Source of the DNA: Desulfarculaceae bacterium JdFR-95
GTDB taxonomy: Bacteria > Desulfobacterota > Desulfarculia > Desulfarculales > Desulfarculaceae
DNA length: 5,733 nucleotides
Direction of reading: 5' to 3'
Assembly (NCBI GenBank): GCA_002011835.1
Contig: MTPE01000283.1
Location: 7,287-13,019 of the forward strand
The translations under genes were made by a program, and so were the position numbers. Positions 1 to 5,310 of this stretch are shown here, piece by piece; positions within the stretch are counted from its first letter, which is position 1, and every line of letters begins with the position of its first letter. Under the pieces are notes generated by a model. That model was given only the letters and a program-made list of their open reading frames with translations, ran no database searches and had not been told where the DNA came from.

Positions 1-753
1 CCCGCCGACCAGAAACAGGCCGAACAGTGCCGCAACTACTTCCGCTACCTGGGCACCATGGCCATCGAACACCTGGTGGCCTGCGGCTTCCCCCGCTGCC
101 GCGGCGGCATCATGGCCTCCAACCCCAAGTGGTGCCAGCCCTACTCCACCTGGCAGCGCTACTTCGACGGCTGGATCAACACCCCTCAGCCCCAGGAGGT
201 GCTCAACGCCACCATCTTCTTCGACTTCCGCCCCGGCTACGGCGAGCTGGAGCTGGGCAGGCGCCTGCGCCGCCACCTCATGGAGCGCCTCAAGCGCCAG
301 GACGTGTTCCTGCGCTACCTGGCCAAGGACTGCCTCAGCAACCAGGCCCCCATAGGCTTCTTCGGCGGCTTCGTGGTGGAGACCAAAGGACCCCACAAGA
401 ACAAACTGGACCTCAAACACAAGGGGCTGGTGCCCTTCGTGGACTTCGCCCGCCTGAAGGCCCTGCAGTGCGGGATCCCCGAGACCAACACCCTGGAGCG
501 CTTCCAACTCCTGGGCGAAGGCGGCCACCTCTCCGGTGACCTGACCCGCAAGTGCATCCAGGCCTACGAGTTCCAGATGCAACTGCGCCTGGAACACCAG
601 CAGCGCCAACACGAGGAGGGGTTGGAGCCGGACAACTGGATCGACCCCAACGACCTCTCGGACCTGGAGAAGCGCACCCTGAAAGAGGCCTTCGCCGTGA
701 TCGGCGAGATCAAGGCCCATCTGAGGGACGCCTTCCGCCTGGACCTGGGCTGA
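1..753 (+). CDS. DUF294-family putative nucleotidyltransferase, C-terminal part (5' end cut by window)
   Basis: The reading frame is open from the first base to TGA at 751-753, giving 250 visible residues of what is usually a protein of about 600 residues. The missing N-terminal part would normally carry cyclic-nucleotide-binding and/or CBS domains and the nucleotidyltransferase catalytic motif. Visible residues 29-45 contain a conserved stretch with Cys, Gly-Gly, Met-Ala and Asn-Pro-x-Trp (core GGIMASNPKW), typical of the end of the DUF294 nucleotidyltransferase domain. IFFDFRPGYG at about 72-81 opens the DUF294_C helical domain, followed by LDLKHKGLVPFVDFARLKAL (about 136-155) and NTLERF (about 163-168). 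A conserved helical tail ends at the stop codon. The family is thought to be regulatory (signal-nucleotide sensing or protein nucleotidylylation), but its reaction is not established. Such genes are frequent neighbours of DUF4212-symporter pairs, which supports the call; here the gene faces the opposite way. ATG at 58 lies inside the conserved region and is not a start. Confidence 0.88.
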   Translation, partial: PADQKQAEQCRNYFRYLGTMAIEHLVACGFPRCRGGIMASNPKWCQPYSTWQRYFDGWINTPQPQEVLNATIFFDFRPGYGELELGRRLRRHLMERLKRQDVFLRYLAKDCLSNQAPIGFFGGFVVETKGPHKNKLDLKHKGLVPFVDFARLKALQCGIPETNTLERFQLLGEGGHLSGDLTRKCIQAYEFQMQLRLEHQQRQHEEGLEPDNWIDPNDLSDLEKRTLKEAFAVIGEIKAHLRDAFRLDLG

Positions 754-842
754 GCCTCTCACCCGGCCGGCAAGAGACAAGACACCCGCCGGCGACGCGA
801 GAGCCGTCTCTCCTGCGCCCGCGCCGCACAAGGGGCCGTGAC

Positions 843-878
843 CCTGGGCGGGGGAACCAGATCCCACCCCGGCTCAGG
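843..878. terminator. Possible terminator hairpin between convergent genes
   Basis: The 186-nt gap between the two convergent stop codons (754-939) contains no gene. The best inverted repeat is CCTGGGCGGGG (843-853) against CCCCGGCTCAGG (867-878). This makes an 11-bp stem with one bulged base, one G-T pair and a 13-nt loop. No T-run follows on either strand, so this is a GC-rich hairpin that could help end transcription from both sides, not a canonical intrinsic terminator. A smaller hairpin, GAGAG-CCGT-CTCTC, lies at 799-812. Confidence 0.3.
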
Positions 879-939
879 CGAGACACACCACCCCTCGCGG
901 CCGAAAGCCCGTCTCCCCTCCAGCGCGCGTCCTTGCCTC

Positions 940-1863
940 TCAGTCCAGGCGCAGGGTGGGGTCCAGCTTGAGGATGGTCTGGCGCAGCTTCTCCCGAAAT
1001 GCGGGATGCATCTCGGGTGGCGGGTTGCGGTAGAGATCCAACAAGGGGCGTGCGGCCTGGGGCCGACCCAGGGCGGCCAGGGCGGTGAGCGCGGCCGTCT
1101 GGCCCCGGCGGGCGGCCGCCAGCAGCTCGGGCAGGGCGGCGGCGTCCAGGCGGACGATCATCTCCAGGCTGCCCCGGCGCAGGCAGTCCAGGTCCACGTC
1201 CCGGGCCGCCAGCCCGGCCAACAGTGCGGGCAGGGCCTTCACCCCGGCACGGGCCAAGAGCTCCCGCGCCTCCTGGCGGACCTGGGACTGGGGCGAGCAC
1301 AGGCGCACCACGTAGTCGGCCGGATCGCCCATCCAGCGCCAGCCCGCGGCCTGGTAGTAGTAGTCCCCTCCCAGCACCAACAGCCACAGCAGCAACAGGC
1401 CCCAGGCCAGACGCGACACCGGCCGCGGCCTCAGGCGCCGGGCCACACGCATCGCCCGCCACACCACCACCCCCAGACCGATGCAGATCACCACCATCAC
1501 CAGCTGGGGGGAGAGCAGCATCAAGGGGCTCAGGATGTCGTGCAGGCCCTCCACGGGGTTGACCGCGAAGTAGGCGCTCAGGGGACGGATCACCTTGAGG
1601 GCGAAATAGACCAAGGCCAGGACGTAGGCCGCCAGGGCCGGCAGGCCCGCCCACCAGCGTCCCCGCCACAAGAACCACCCCAGGCAGGCCAGGACCACAC
1701 CTGCGGCGGCCACTCCCATCCGGCCCAGGCCGGTGATCTCCAGCAGGCGCACCGCGCTGAGGGAGGTGACCATGACCAGGGCCGCCACCACCGGTGCGGC
1801 CGCGGCCAGGCCGCCCTTGAGCAAAGCCTTGAGTTCCGCCTGGGGAGGTTTGGATTCCAGCAT
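940..1863 (-). CDS. Uncharacterised membrane protein with HEAT-like C-terminal repeats
   Basis: A 307-residue protein I do not recognise as a named family. The N-terminal half is strongly hydrophobic, with about five likely membrane helices near residues 18-40, 50-67, 71-92, 118-138 and 152-167. An Arg-rich segment at 136-151 probably faces the cytoplasm. From about 182 to 300 it becomes soluble and alpha-helical, with paired amphipathic helices rich in Ala, Leu and Arg (for example VRQEARELLARAGVKALPALL, then SLEMIVRL...ALPELLAAARRG, then TALAALGRPQAARPLLDLY). This resembles three or so degenerate HEAT repeats, a protein-interaction scaffold. The ATG at 1863 has a modest GAGG about 9 nt upstream. 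The stop lies 186 nt from the DUF294 stop, facing it. The gene is preceded by a strong hairpin, so it may have its own promoter or depend on read-through from the symporter. Codon use and GC match the neighbours. That it is a real gene is likely; its function is unknown. Confidence 0.75.
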   Translation of the reverse strand: MLESKPPQAELKALLKGGLAAAAPVVAALVMVTSLSAVRLLEITGLGRMGVAAAGVVLACLGWFLWRGRWWAGLPALAAYVLALVYFALKVIRPLSAYFAVNPVEGLHDILSPLMLLSPQLVMVVICIGLGVVVWRAMRVARRLRPRPVSRLAWGLLLLWLLVLGGDYYYQAAGWRWMGDPADYVVRLCSPQSQVRQEARELLARAGVKALPALLAGLAARDVDLDCLRRGSLEMIVRLDAAALPELLAAARRGQTAALTALAALGRPQAARPLLDLYRNPPPEMHPAFREKLRQTILKLDPTLRLD

Positions 1864-1914
1864 GCAGCTACCTCGGCCTCCTCACCACGGGGAGCATACC
1901 ACAAGCCAGGGGCG

Positions 1915-1955
1915 CGCGGGGCGCGCCGGGTGAGGTTGTCCCGACGCGCCCCGCG
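1915..1955 (-). terminator. Strong GC-rich hairpin after the symporter gene, probable terminator
   Basis: CGCGGGGCGCGCCGGG (1915-1930) and CCCGACGCGCCCCGCG (1940-1955) are inverted repeats matching at 15 of 16 positions, with a 9-nt loop. The one exception, C1926 with A1944, becomes a G-U pair in RNA from the minus strand, so that RNA pairs along all 16 bp. This favours a role on the minus strand, beginning 24 nt beyond the symporter stop codon. There is no T-run after it in that direction, so it may be a Rho-assisted terminator or a 3' end-stabilising structure. It separates the symporter from the HEAT membrane protein gene. Confidence 0.55.
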
Positions 1956-1978
1956 GTTTGGTGTCTGACGCCTGGGGC

Positions 1979-3772
1979 CTAGTGATCCAGGGCCGCGCCC
2001 GCGCCCTTGGGGATGCGGACGTTCTCCACGATCTGCTGGATCTCGGCCGGCGGCGCCTTGGTGAAGGAAGTGACGATGATGGTGACGATGAAGTTGATCA
2101 GCATGCCGATGGTGCCGATACCCTCCGGGGTGATGCCCAGGAACCAGTTGCCGTAGCCCAGGAACTTGGTCTGGATGATGTAGATGGCGGTGAAGATGAT
2201 ACCGGCCAGCATGCCGCAGATGGCCCCTTCCCGGTTCACCCGGGTGGAGAAGATACCCAGGATGATGATGGGGAAGAAGCTGCTGGCGGCTAGGCCGAAG
2301 GCGAAGGCCACCACCTGGGCCACGAAGGCGGGCGGGTTGATGCCGAAGTAGCCGGCACAGGCCACGGCCACGCCGATCATGATGCGCGCCACCAGCAGGC
2401 GCTGCTTCTCGGTGGCGTTCTTGTTCACCACGCGGTAGTAGAGGTCGTGGCTCACCGAGGAGCCCACCACCAACAACAGACCCGCCGCGGTGGACAGGGC
2501 CGCGGCCAGACCACCGGCCGCCACCAGGCCCACCACCCAGGCCGGCAGCCCGCCGATCTCCGGGCTGGCCAGCACCATGATGTCACGGTCGATATAGAGC
2601 TCGTTCTCGTTCTTGGTCAGCTTGTTGGCCAGCAAGGGCTCGCCCCACTTGCCGGTCAGTATCTTGCCGTCCTTGCCCTTCTTCCACTTGGGCCGGCCGA
2701 TGAAGGGCTTGCCCGGCTTGTACTGGATCACCCCGTCACCGTTCTTGTCCACCCAGGCGATGAGGCCCGGCTTGGACCAGTTGGTGTACCAGGCGGGACG
2801 CTCCTCCCAGCGCTTGCCCTCCAGGGTGTTGATCATGTTGTAGCGCACGAAGGCCGCCACCGCGGGAGCGGTGGTGTAGAGCAGGGCGATGAAGAACAGG
2901 GCCCAGCCCGCGGACAGACGCGCGTCGCGCACCTTGGGCACGGTGTAGAAACGGATGATCACGTGGGGCAGACCGGCCGTACCCACCATCAGACAGAACA
3001 TGATCATGAACACGTTGAGCATGTTGGTCTTCTGGGTGGCGAAGGCCTTGGTGTACTCCACGAAGCCCAGGTCACGCGCGATCACGTTCAGAGTGTCCAA
3101 CAGATACTGGCCCGCATGCTGGCCGCTGGCGATGGTGGAGCCGAAGCCGATCTGCGGGATCGGCACCCCCGTGATCTTGTAGGACACCGCCCAGGCCGGA
3201 ATCAGGTAGGCGATGATCAGCACGCAGTACTGGGCCACCTGGGTCCAGGTGATGCCCTTCATGCCTCCCAAGGCGGCGTAGATGAACACGATGCACATGC
3301 CGATCAACACGCCGGTGTTGATGTCCACCTCCAGGAAGCGGCTGAACACGATGCCTACACCGCGCATCTGACCCGCCACGTAGGTGAACGACACGAACAC
3401 CGCGCAGGCCGCCGCCACCATGCGCGCGCTCTGGCTGTAGTAACGGTCACCCACGAAGTCCGGGACGGTGTACTTACCGAACTTGCGCAGGTAAGGCGCC
3501 AGCAACAGGGCCAACAACACGTACCCGCCGGTCCAGCCCAGCAGGTAGTAGGTCCCGGCATAGCCCAAGAAGGAGATGAGTCCGGCCATGGAGATGAAGC
3601 TGGCCGCACTCATCCAGTCCGCCCCGGTGGCCATGCCGTTGGCTACCGGCGGTACACCCATGCCCGCCACGTAGAAGCCCTTGGTGTCGGCCACCCGTGA
3701 ACGCCAGGCAATAAAGATGTATATGCCAAAGGTTAGCCCCACCCAAAAATAGGTCCAACCAAGAATACCCAT
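1979..3772 (-). CDS. Sodium:solute symporter, VC_2705-like subfamily (large subunit; cation/acetate symporter-like)
   Basis: A 597-residue inner-membrane transporter of the SSS family, expected to couple Na+ entry to uptake of an organic solute; family members are often annotated as acetate symporters, but the substrate is not shown here. About 13 membrane helices can be drawn (near 4-23, 50-73, 77-95, 115-137, 152-170, 178-197, 251-272, 286-308, 408-437, 459-478, 483-508, 515-536, 556-571), the SSS norm. Asp52 in GADWMSAASF and Ser427-Thr428 in GGLAAALSTAAG sit where PutP-like and LeuT-fold symporters bind Na+ (Asp in the first core helix, Ser/Thr in the eighth); this placement is by my own alignment. 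Between helices 8 and 9 is a soluble Lys-rich loop of about 85 residues with an EF-hand-like DKNGDG (342-347). ATG at 3772 begins the conserved N-terminus, with a G-run (GGGGGTAAGCA) just upstream. It lies 37 nt downstream of the DUF4212 gene, so the two are probably one operon. The first two dozen codons are unusually AT-rich. TAG stop. Confidence 0.93.
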   Translation of the reverse strand: MGILGWTYFWVGLTFGIYIFIAWRSRVADTKGFYVAGMGVPPVANGMATGADWMSAASFISMAGLISFLGYAGTYYLLGWTGGYVLLALLLAPYLRKFGKYTVPDFVGDRYYSQSARMVAAACAVFVSFTYVAGQMRGVGIVFSRFLEVDINTGVLIGMCIVFIYAALGGMKGITWTQVAQYCVLIIAYLIPAWAVSYKITGVPIPQIGFGSTIASGQHAGQYLLDTLNVIARDLGFVEYTKAFATQKTNMLNVFMIMFCLMVGTAGLPHVIIRFYTVPKVRDARLSAGWALFFIALLYTTAPAVAAFVRYNMINTLEGKRWEERPAWYTNWSKPGLIAWVDKNGDGVIQYKPGKPFIGRPKWKKGKDGKILTGKWGEPLLANKLTKNENELYIDRDIMVLASPEIGGLPAWVVGLVAAGGLAAALSTAAGLLLVVGSSVSHDLYYRVVNKNATEKQRLLVARIMIGVAVACAGYFGINPPAFVAQVVAFAFGLAASSFFPIIILGIFSTRVNREGAICGMLAGIIFTAIYIIQTKFLGYGNWFLGITPEGIGTIGMLINFIVTIIVTSFTKAPPAEIQQIVENVRIPKGAGAALDH

Positions 3773-3809
3773 TGCTTACCCCCGTCTCTCGGCGCGAGCC
3801 CCTATCAGG

Positions 3810-4079
3810 TCACGCCGCGTCTTCGTCCACGCCGAATTCCTTGTCCACACCCCGCATGAGCTTGCAGTAGACGAAGATGAGGATCACGAACACATAGATG
3901 GCTCCCTGCTGGGCGAACCAGAAGCCCAAGGGGAAGCCGCCCATCTTGATGTGGTTGAGGGGCTCCACCAAGAATATGCTCAGCACGTAACCCGCCACGA
4001 ACCAGATGGCCAATAGCCAAAACTGGATCTGCAGGTTACGGCGCCAATACGCCCTTAGGTCCTTCCCTTCCTCGGCCAC
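3810..4079 (-). CDS. DUF4212 family protein, symporter small subunit
   Basis: An 89-residue protein matching the small partner that accompanies VC_2705-type symporters. The pattern is a charged N-terminus with AYWRRNL, a first helix near 19-37, then VEPLNHIKMGGFPLGFWFAQQG (positions 38-59, the most conserved part), a second helix to about 74, and an acidic tail with KEFGVDE. It probably sits beside the symporter in the inner membrane and helps its assembly or activity; the exact role is not established. I chose the GTG at 4079 because AGGAGGA (4092-4086) lies 7 nt upstream and because this gives the family's usual length and N-terminus. An in-frame ATG at 4175 would add 32 Arg/Gly/Cys-rich residues that do not resemble the family. 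The symporter follows after 37 nt. The probable promoter is further upstream at about 4200-4253. Confidence 0.92.
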   Translation of the reverse strand: MAEEGKDLRAYWRRNLQIQFWLLAIWFVAGYVLSIFLVEPLNHIKMGGFPLGFWFAQQGAIYVFVILIFVYCKLMRGVDKEFGVDEDAA

Positions 4080-4085
4080 GCTCTC

Positions 4086-4092
4086 TCCTCCT
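4086..4092 (-). promoter_or_regulatory. Strong ribosome binding site that fixes the DUF4212 GTG start
   Basis: On the minus strand AGGAGGA is followed by GAGAGC and then GTG (4079-4077). It is the closest match to the consensus Shine-Dalgarno sequence I noticed before any gene in the window, and its spacing is near ideal. It decides between the GTG start and the upstream in-frame ATG at 4175. Confidence 0.85.
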
Positions 4093-4199
4093 TTCCTACC
4101 CGTTGGGACATGCCCATAGCGCCGACCCCGCCCTGCGGCAAGACGCCGCCCAACCACACAGCAAGGCCGCATCACGAGGCTCTCTGCCCCGCTGCCAGC

Positions 4200-4205
4200 A
4201 TCATA
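4200..4205 (-). promoter_or_regulatory. Candidate -10 box of the DUF4212-symporter operon
   Basis: TATGAT on the minus strand (4205 to 4200) matches the sigma-70 -10 consensus at five of six positions. The hexamer 17 bp upstream (4228-4223, AGAAGT) is a poor -35, as expected for an activator-dependent promoter. Transcription would start near 4193, leaving a leader of about 115 nt that contains a small GCGGC-GTCTT-GCCGC hairpin (4149-4135). This rests on pattern matching alone. Confidence 0.35.
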
Positions 4206-4239
4206 GCCAGCGCCAGGAAACGACTTCTATGGGGGGAAA

Positions 4240-4253
4240 CCCGTAAATACGGG
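4240..4253. promoter_or_regulatory. Palindrome CCCGTAAATACGGG, candidate operator for an activator
   Basis: The arms CCCGTA and TACGGG are perfectly complementary around a 2-bp AA centre. The element is flanked by G-runs (GGGGGG at 4231-4236, and G continuing to 4257) in a relatively AT-rich part of the intergenic region. Its centre is about 53 bp upstream of the inferred start near 4193 and its near edge about 11 bp above the -35 position. This is where a dimeric response regulator of the NarL/FixJ type could activate. The regulator encoded at 4638-5306 is the natural candidate, but that link is inference. Confidence 0.45.
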
Positions 4254-4269
4254 GGGGAGCGCCCCTATT

Positions 4270-4299
4270 TTTTGTGAATTTGTGACAGGATTCGCAAAA
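4270..4299. repeat. Imperfect inverted repeat with tandem TTTGTGA copies
   Basis: TTTTGTGAAT (4270-4279) and ATTCGCAAAA (4290-4299) are inverted repeats matching at 9 of 10 positions, the exception being a T-G pair, with a 10-nt centre. Within and beside the left arm TTTGTGA occurs twice with an 8-bp period (4271-4277 and 4279-4285). It lies just upstream of the CCCGTA palindrome, so an upstream regulator site is plausible. The TGTGA units are direct repeats, not the inverted TGTGA-N6-TCACA of a CRP site. Confidence 0.4.
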
Positions 4300-4324
4300 C
4301 GAGGGCCGCGCCGCAAAGTCCCGT

Positions 4325-4354
4325 CAAAACCAAAAGGTTAGGGGGGTGCCCCCT
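4325..4354 (-). terminator. Possible intrinsic terminator of the kinase-regulator transcript
   Basis: On the minus strand AGGGGG-CAC-CCCCCT (4354-4340) forms a short 6-bp stem. It is followed at once by TAACCTTTTGGTTTTG, a T-rich stretch that itself holds a small AACC-TTTT-GGTT hairpin. It is 280 to 310 nt past the response regulator stop and just before the regulatory region of the next operon, so it could insulate the two. The 3-nt loop is tight and the T-run is interrupted, so confidence is modest. Confidence 0.35.
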
Positions 4355-4380
4355 CTCCAGAACACCCGGCGCGAAAGGCA

Positions 4381-4412
4381 GGGCCATGCCCCATCCCCTG
4401 GGGGCATGACCC
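4381..4412 (-). repeat. 12-bp hairpin downstream of the response regulator
   Basis: GGGCCATGCCCC (4381-4392) and GGGGCATGACCC (4401-4412) are inverted repeats matching at 11 of 12 positions, with an 8-nt loop. The exception (C4384, A4409) becomes a G-U pair in minus-strand RNA, so all 12 positions pair there. It lies about 225 nt past the response regulator stop, has no T-run after it, and precedes the shorter hairpin at 4340-4354. It may be part of a 3' UTR or tandem terminator. Confidence 0.45.
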
Positions 4413-4637
4413 CCTGTGCCGCCGACTCACGGTCTGTAAATCGGCGCCCGTCGGCGGGCGTCTCGGGTCAGGAGGCCCCACCCAACCCTAGACTCCAACA
4501 CCGGGGGCCGACACCGGCCCGGGGGACACATGTCCGGGATGAGAGGACCCTTTGAACGACACCCCCTGGAGCCAAGGGAGCCCCCTCGCCAGAGGAGCGC
4601 CCGTGCCTTCCGCCCCTCGTAGGGAGGAGGCCCTTTC

Positions 4638-5306
4638 TCAGTCGTCCCAGAGGTCGGGGTCGATGATGCCGATGCGGATGGCCTGCTTGACCAGTTCCAG
4701 GCGATCCTTGAGCCCCATCTTCTTCATGATGTTGGTGCGGTGCTTCTCCACCGTCTTGGGGCTGACCGACAGGATCTCGGCGATCTGGTTGGTGGAGTTG
4801 CCCTCGGCCACCAGGCGGAAGATCTGTTGTTCGCGTTCGGAGAGCAGGTCGTAGCCCTTGACCGGGGGTTTCTGGCGCCGGCTGTCGATGTAGGCGCTGA
4901 CCACCTCGGCCTTGATCTTGGAGGACAGGAAATACTCGCCCCGGGTGGCGGCGCGCACGGCCTCGATCACGTCCGAGGCGGGGGAGGCCTTGAGCACGTA
5001 GCCCAGGGCCCCGGAGTCCAGCACGCGGTGGATCATGGACTCCTTGGAGTGCATGGTGAGCACCACCACCTGGCAGTCGGGATGGCTCTCTTTGATCAGG
5101 CTCACCGCCTCCAGGCCGCTCACCCCGGGCATGGCGATGTCCAACAGCACCACGTCGGGCCGGGCCGCGCGCACCATCTCCAGGGCCTCCAGGCCGTCGC
5201 CGGCCTCGGCCACCACCTCCATGTCCGGCTCCTTGCTCAGTATCTGGCGGATGCCTTCCCGCACCACCGTGTGGTCGTCGGCGATCAGTACCCTGATCTT
5301 GTCCAT
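4638..5306 (-). CDS. NarL/FixJ-family two-component response regulator
   Basis: A 222-residue cytoplasmic transcription factor with a complete two-domain layout. The receiver domain (about 4-120) has the acidic pair Asp10-Asp11, the phosphoacceptor Asp56 in DVVLLDIAMPG, Thr84 in VVLTMHS and Lys106 in YVLKAS, so it should be phosphorylatable. After a linker, the LuxR-type helix-turn-helix (about 153-215) starts LLSEREQQIFRLVAEGNS, with the recognition region VSPKTVEKHRTNIMKKMG. The ATG at 5306 gives the standard NarL-type N-terminus (MDKIRVLIADDH). It lies 4 nt past the stop of the kinase gene, so translation is probably coupled; its G-run ribosome binding site overlaps the end of that gene. 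Position upstream of the DUF4212-symporter genes, in the same orientation, makes those genes its likely target, though this is inferred. The length is normal and no key residue is missing. Confidence 0.95.
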   Translation of the reverse strand: MDKIRVLIADDHTVVREGIRQILSKEPDMEVVAEAGDGLEALEMVRAARPDVVLLDIAMPGVSGLEAVSLIKESHPDCQVVVLTMHSKESMIHRVLDSGALGYVLKASPASDVIEAVRAATRGEYFLSSKIKAEVVSAYIDSRRQKPPVKGYDLLSEREQQIFRLVAEGNSTNQIAEILSVSPKTVEKHRTNIMKKMGLKDRLELVKQAIRIGIIDPDLWDD

Positions 5307-5310
5307 GCCC

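Larger units (their letters stand above)
4080..4637. other. Long intergenic region between the regulator gene and the DUF4212 gene
   Basis: These 558 nt contain no gene I can support. From right to left: 4413-4637 is GC-rich with only short inverted repeats (CGCCCG-TCGG-CGGGCG at 4445-4460; GGGCCG-ACAC-CGGCCC at 4505-4520; GGACA-CA-TGTCC near 4521-4533). 4325-4412 holds two terminator-like hairpins. 4220-4340 is the most AT-rich part and holds the repeats, the palindrome and the probable operon promoter. 4080-4200 is the probable 5' leader, ending in a strong ribosome binding site. Short open frames here (for example 4346-4555 on +) look like chance GC-rich ORFs. Confidence 0.7.

Noticed and set aside
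1461..1515. CAC/CCA/ATC-rich simple repeat
   Set aside because: It is the reverse complement of Val/Ile/Met/Gly codons in a membrane helix (residues about 118-135) of the HEAT protein; not a true repeat. The similar GATGATGGTGACGAT stretch near 2063-2115 is the same effect in the symporter.
838..1968. Long plus-strand open frame (376 codons) opposite the HEAT membrane protein gene
   Set aside because: Its product is rich in His, Gln, Gly and Arg with no domain, typical of an antisense frame to a GC-rich gene. The minus-strand frame has convincing membrane helices.
2447..3700. 417-codon plus-strand open frame opposite the symporter
   Set aside because: It lies wholly antisense to an unmistakable transporter gene; the His/Gly/Gln-rich translation mirrors hydrophobic codons on the other strand.
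4080..4175. ATG at 4175 as start of the DUF4212 protein
   Set aside because: It would add 32 Arg/Gly/Cys-rich residues unlike the family. The GTG at 4079 has a near-perfect ribosome binding site and gives the normal length.
4271..4299. CRP-type operator
   Set aside because: The TGTGA units are direct repeats, and there is no TCACA arm at the spacing required on the same strand.
4420..4446. tRNA-Tyr-like anticodon segment (CTGTAAATC)
   Set aside because: The 5-bp anticodon stem does not pair, no T-arm (GGTTCGAATCC-like) or acceptor stem can be found, and the best fold is a 6-bp stem with a 15-nt loop.
4346..4555. 69-codon plus-strand open frame in the intergenic region
   Set aside because: Low-complexity Arg/Pro/Gly translation, no ribosome binding site, no recognisable domain, and it crosses the terminator-like hairpins.
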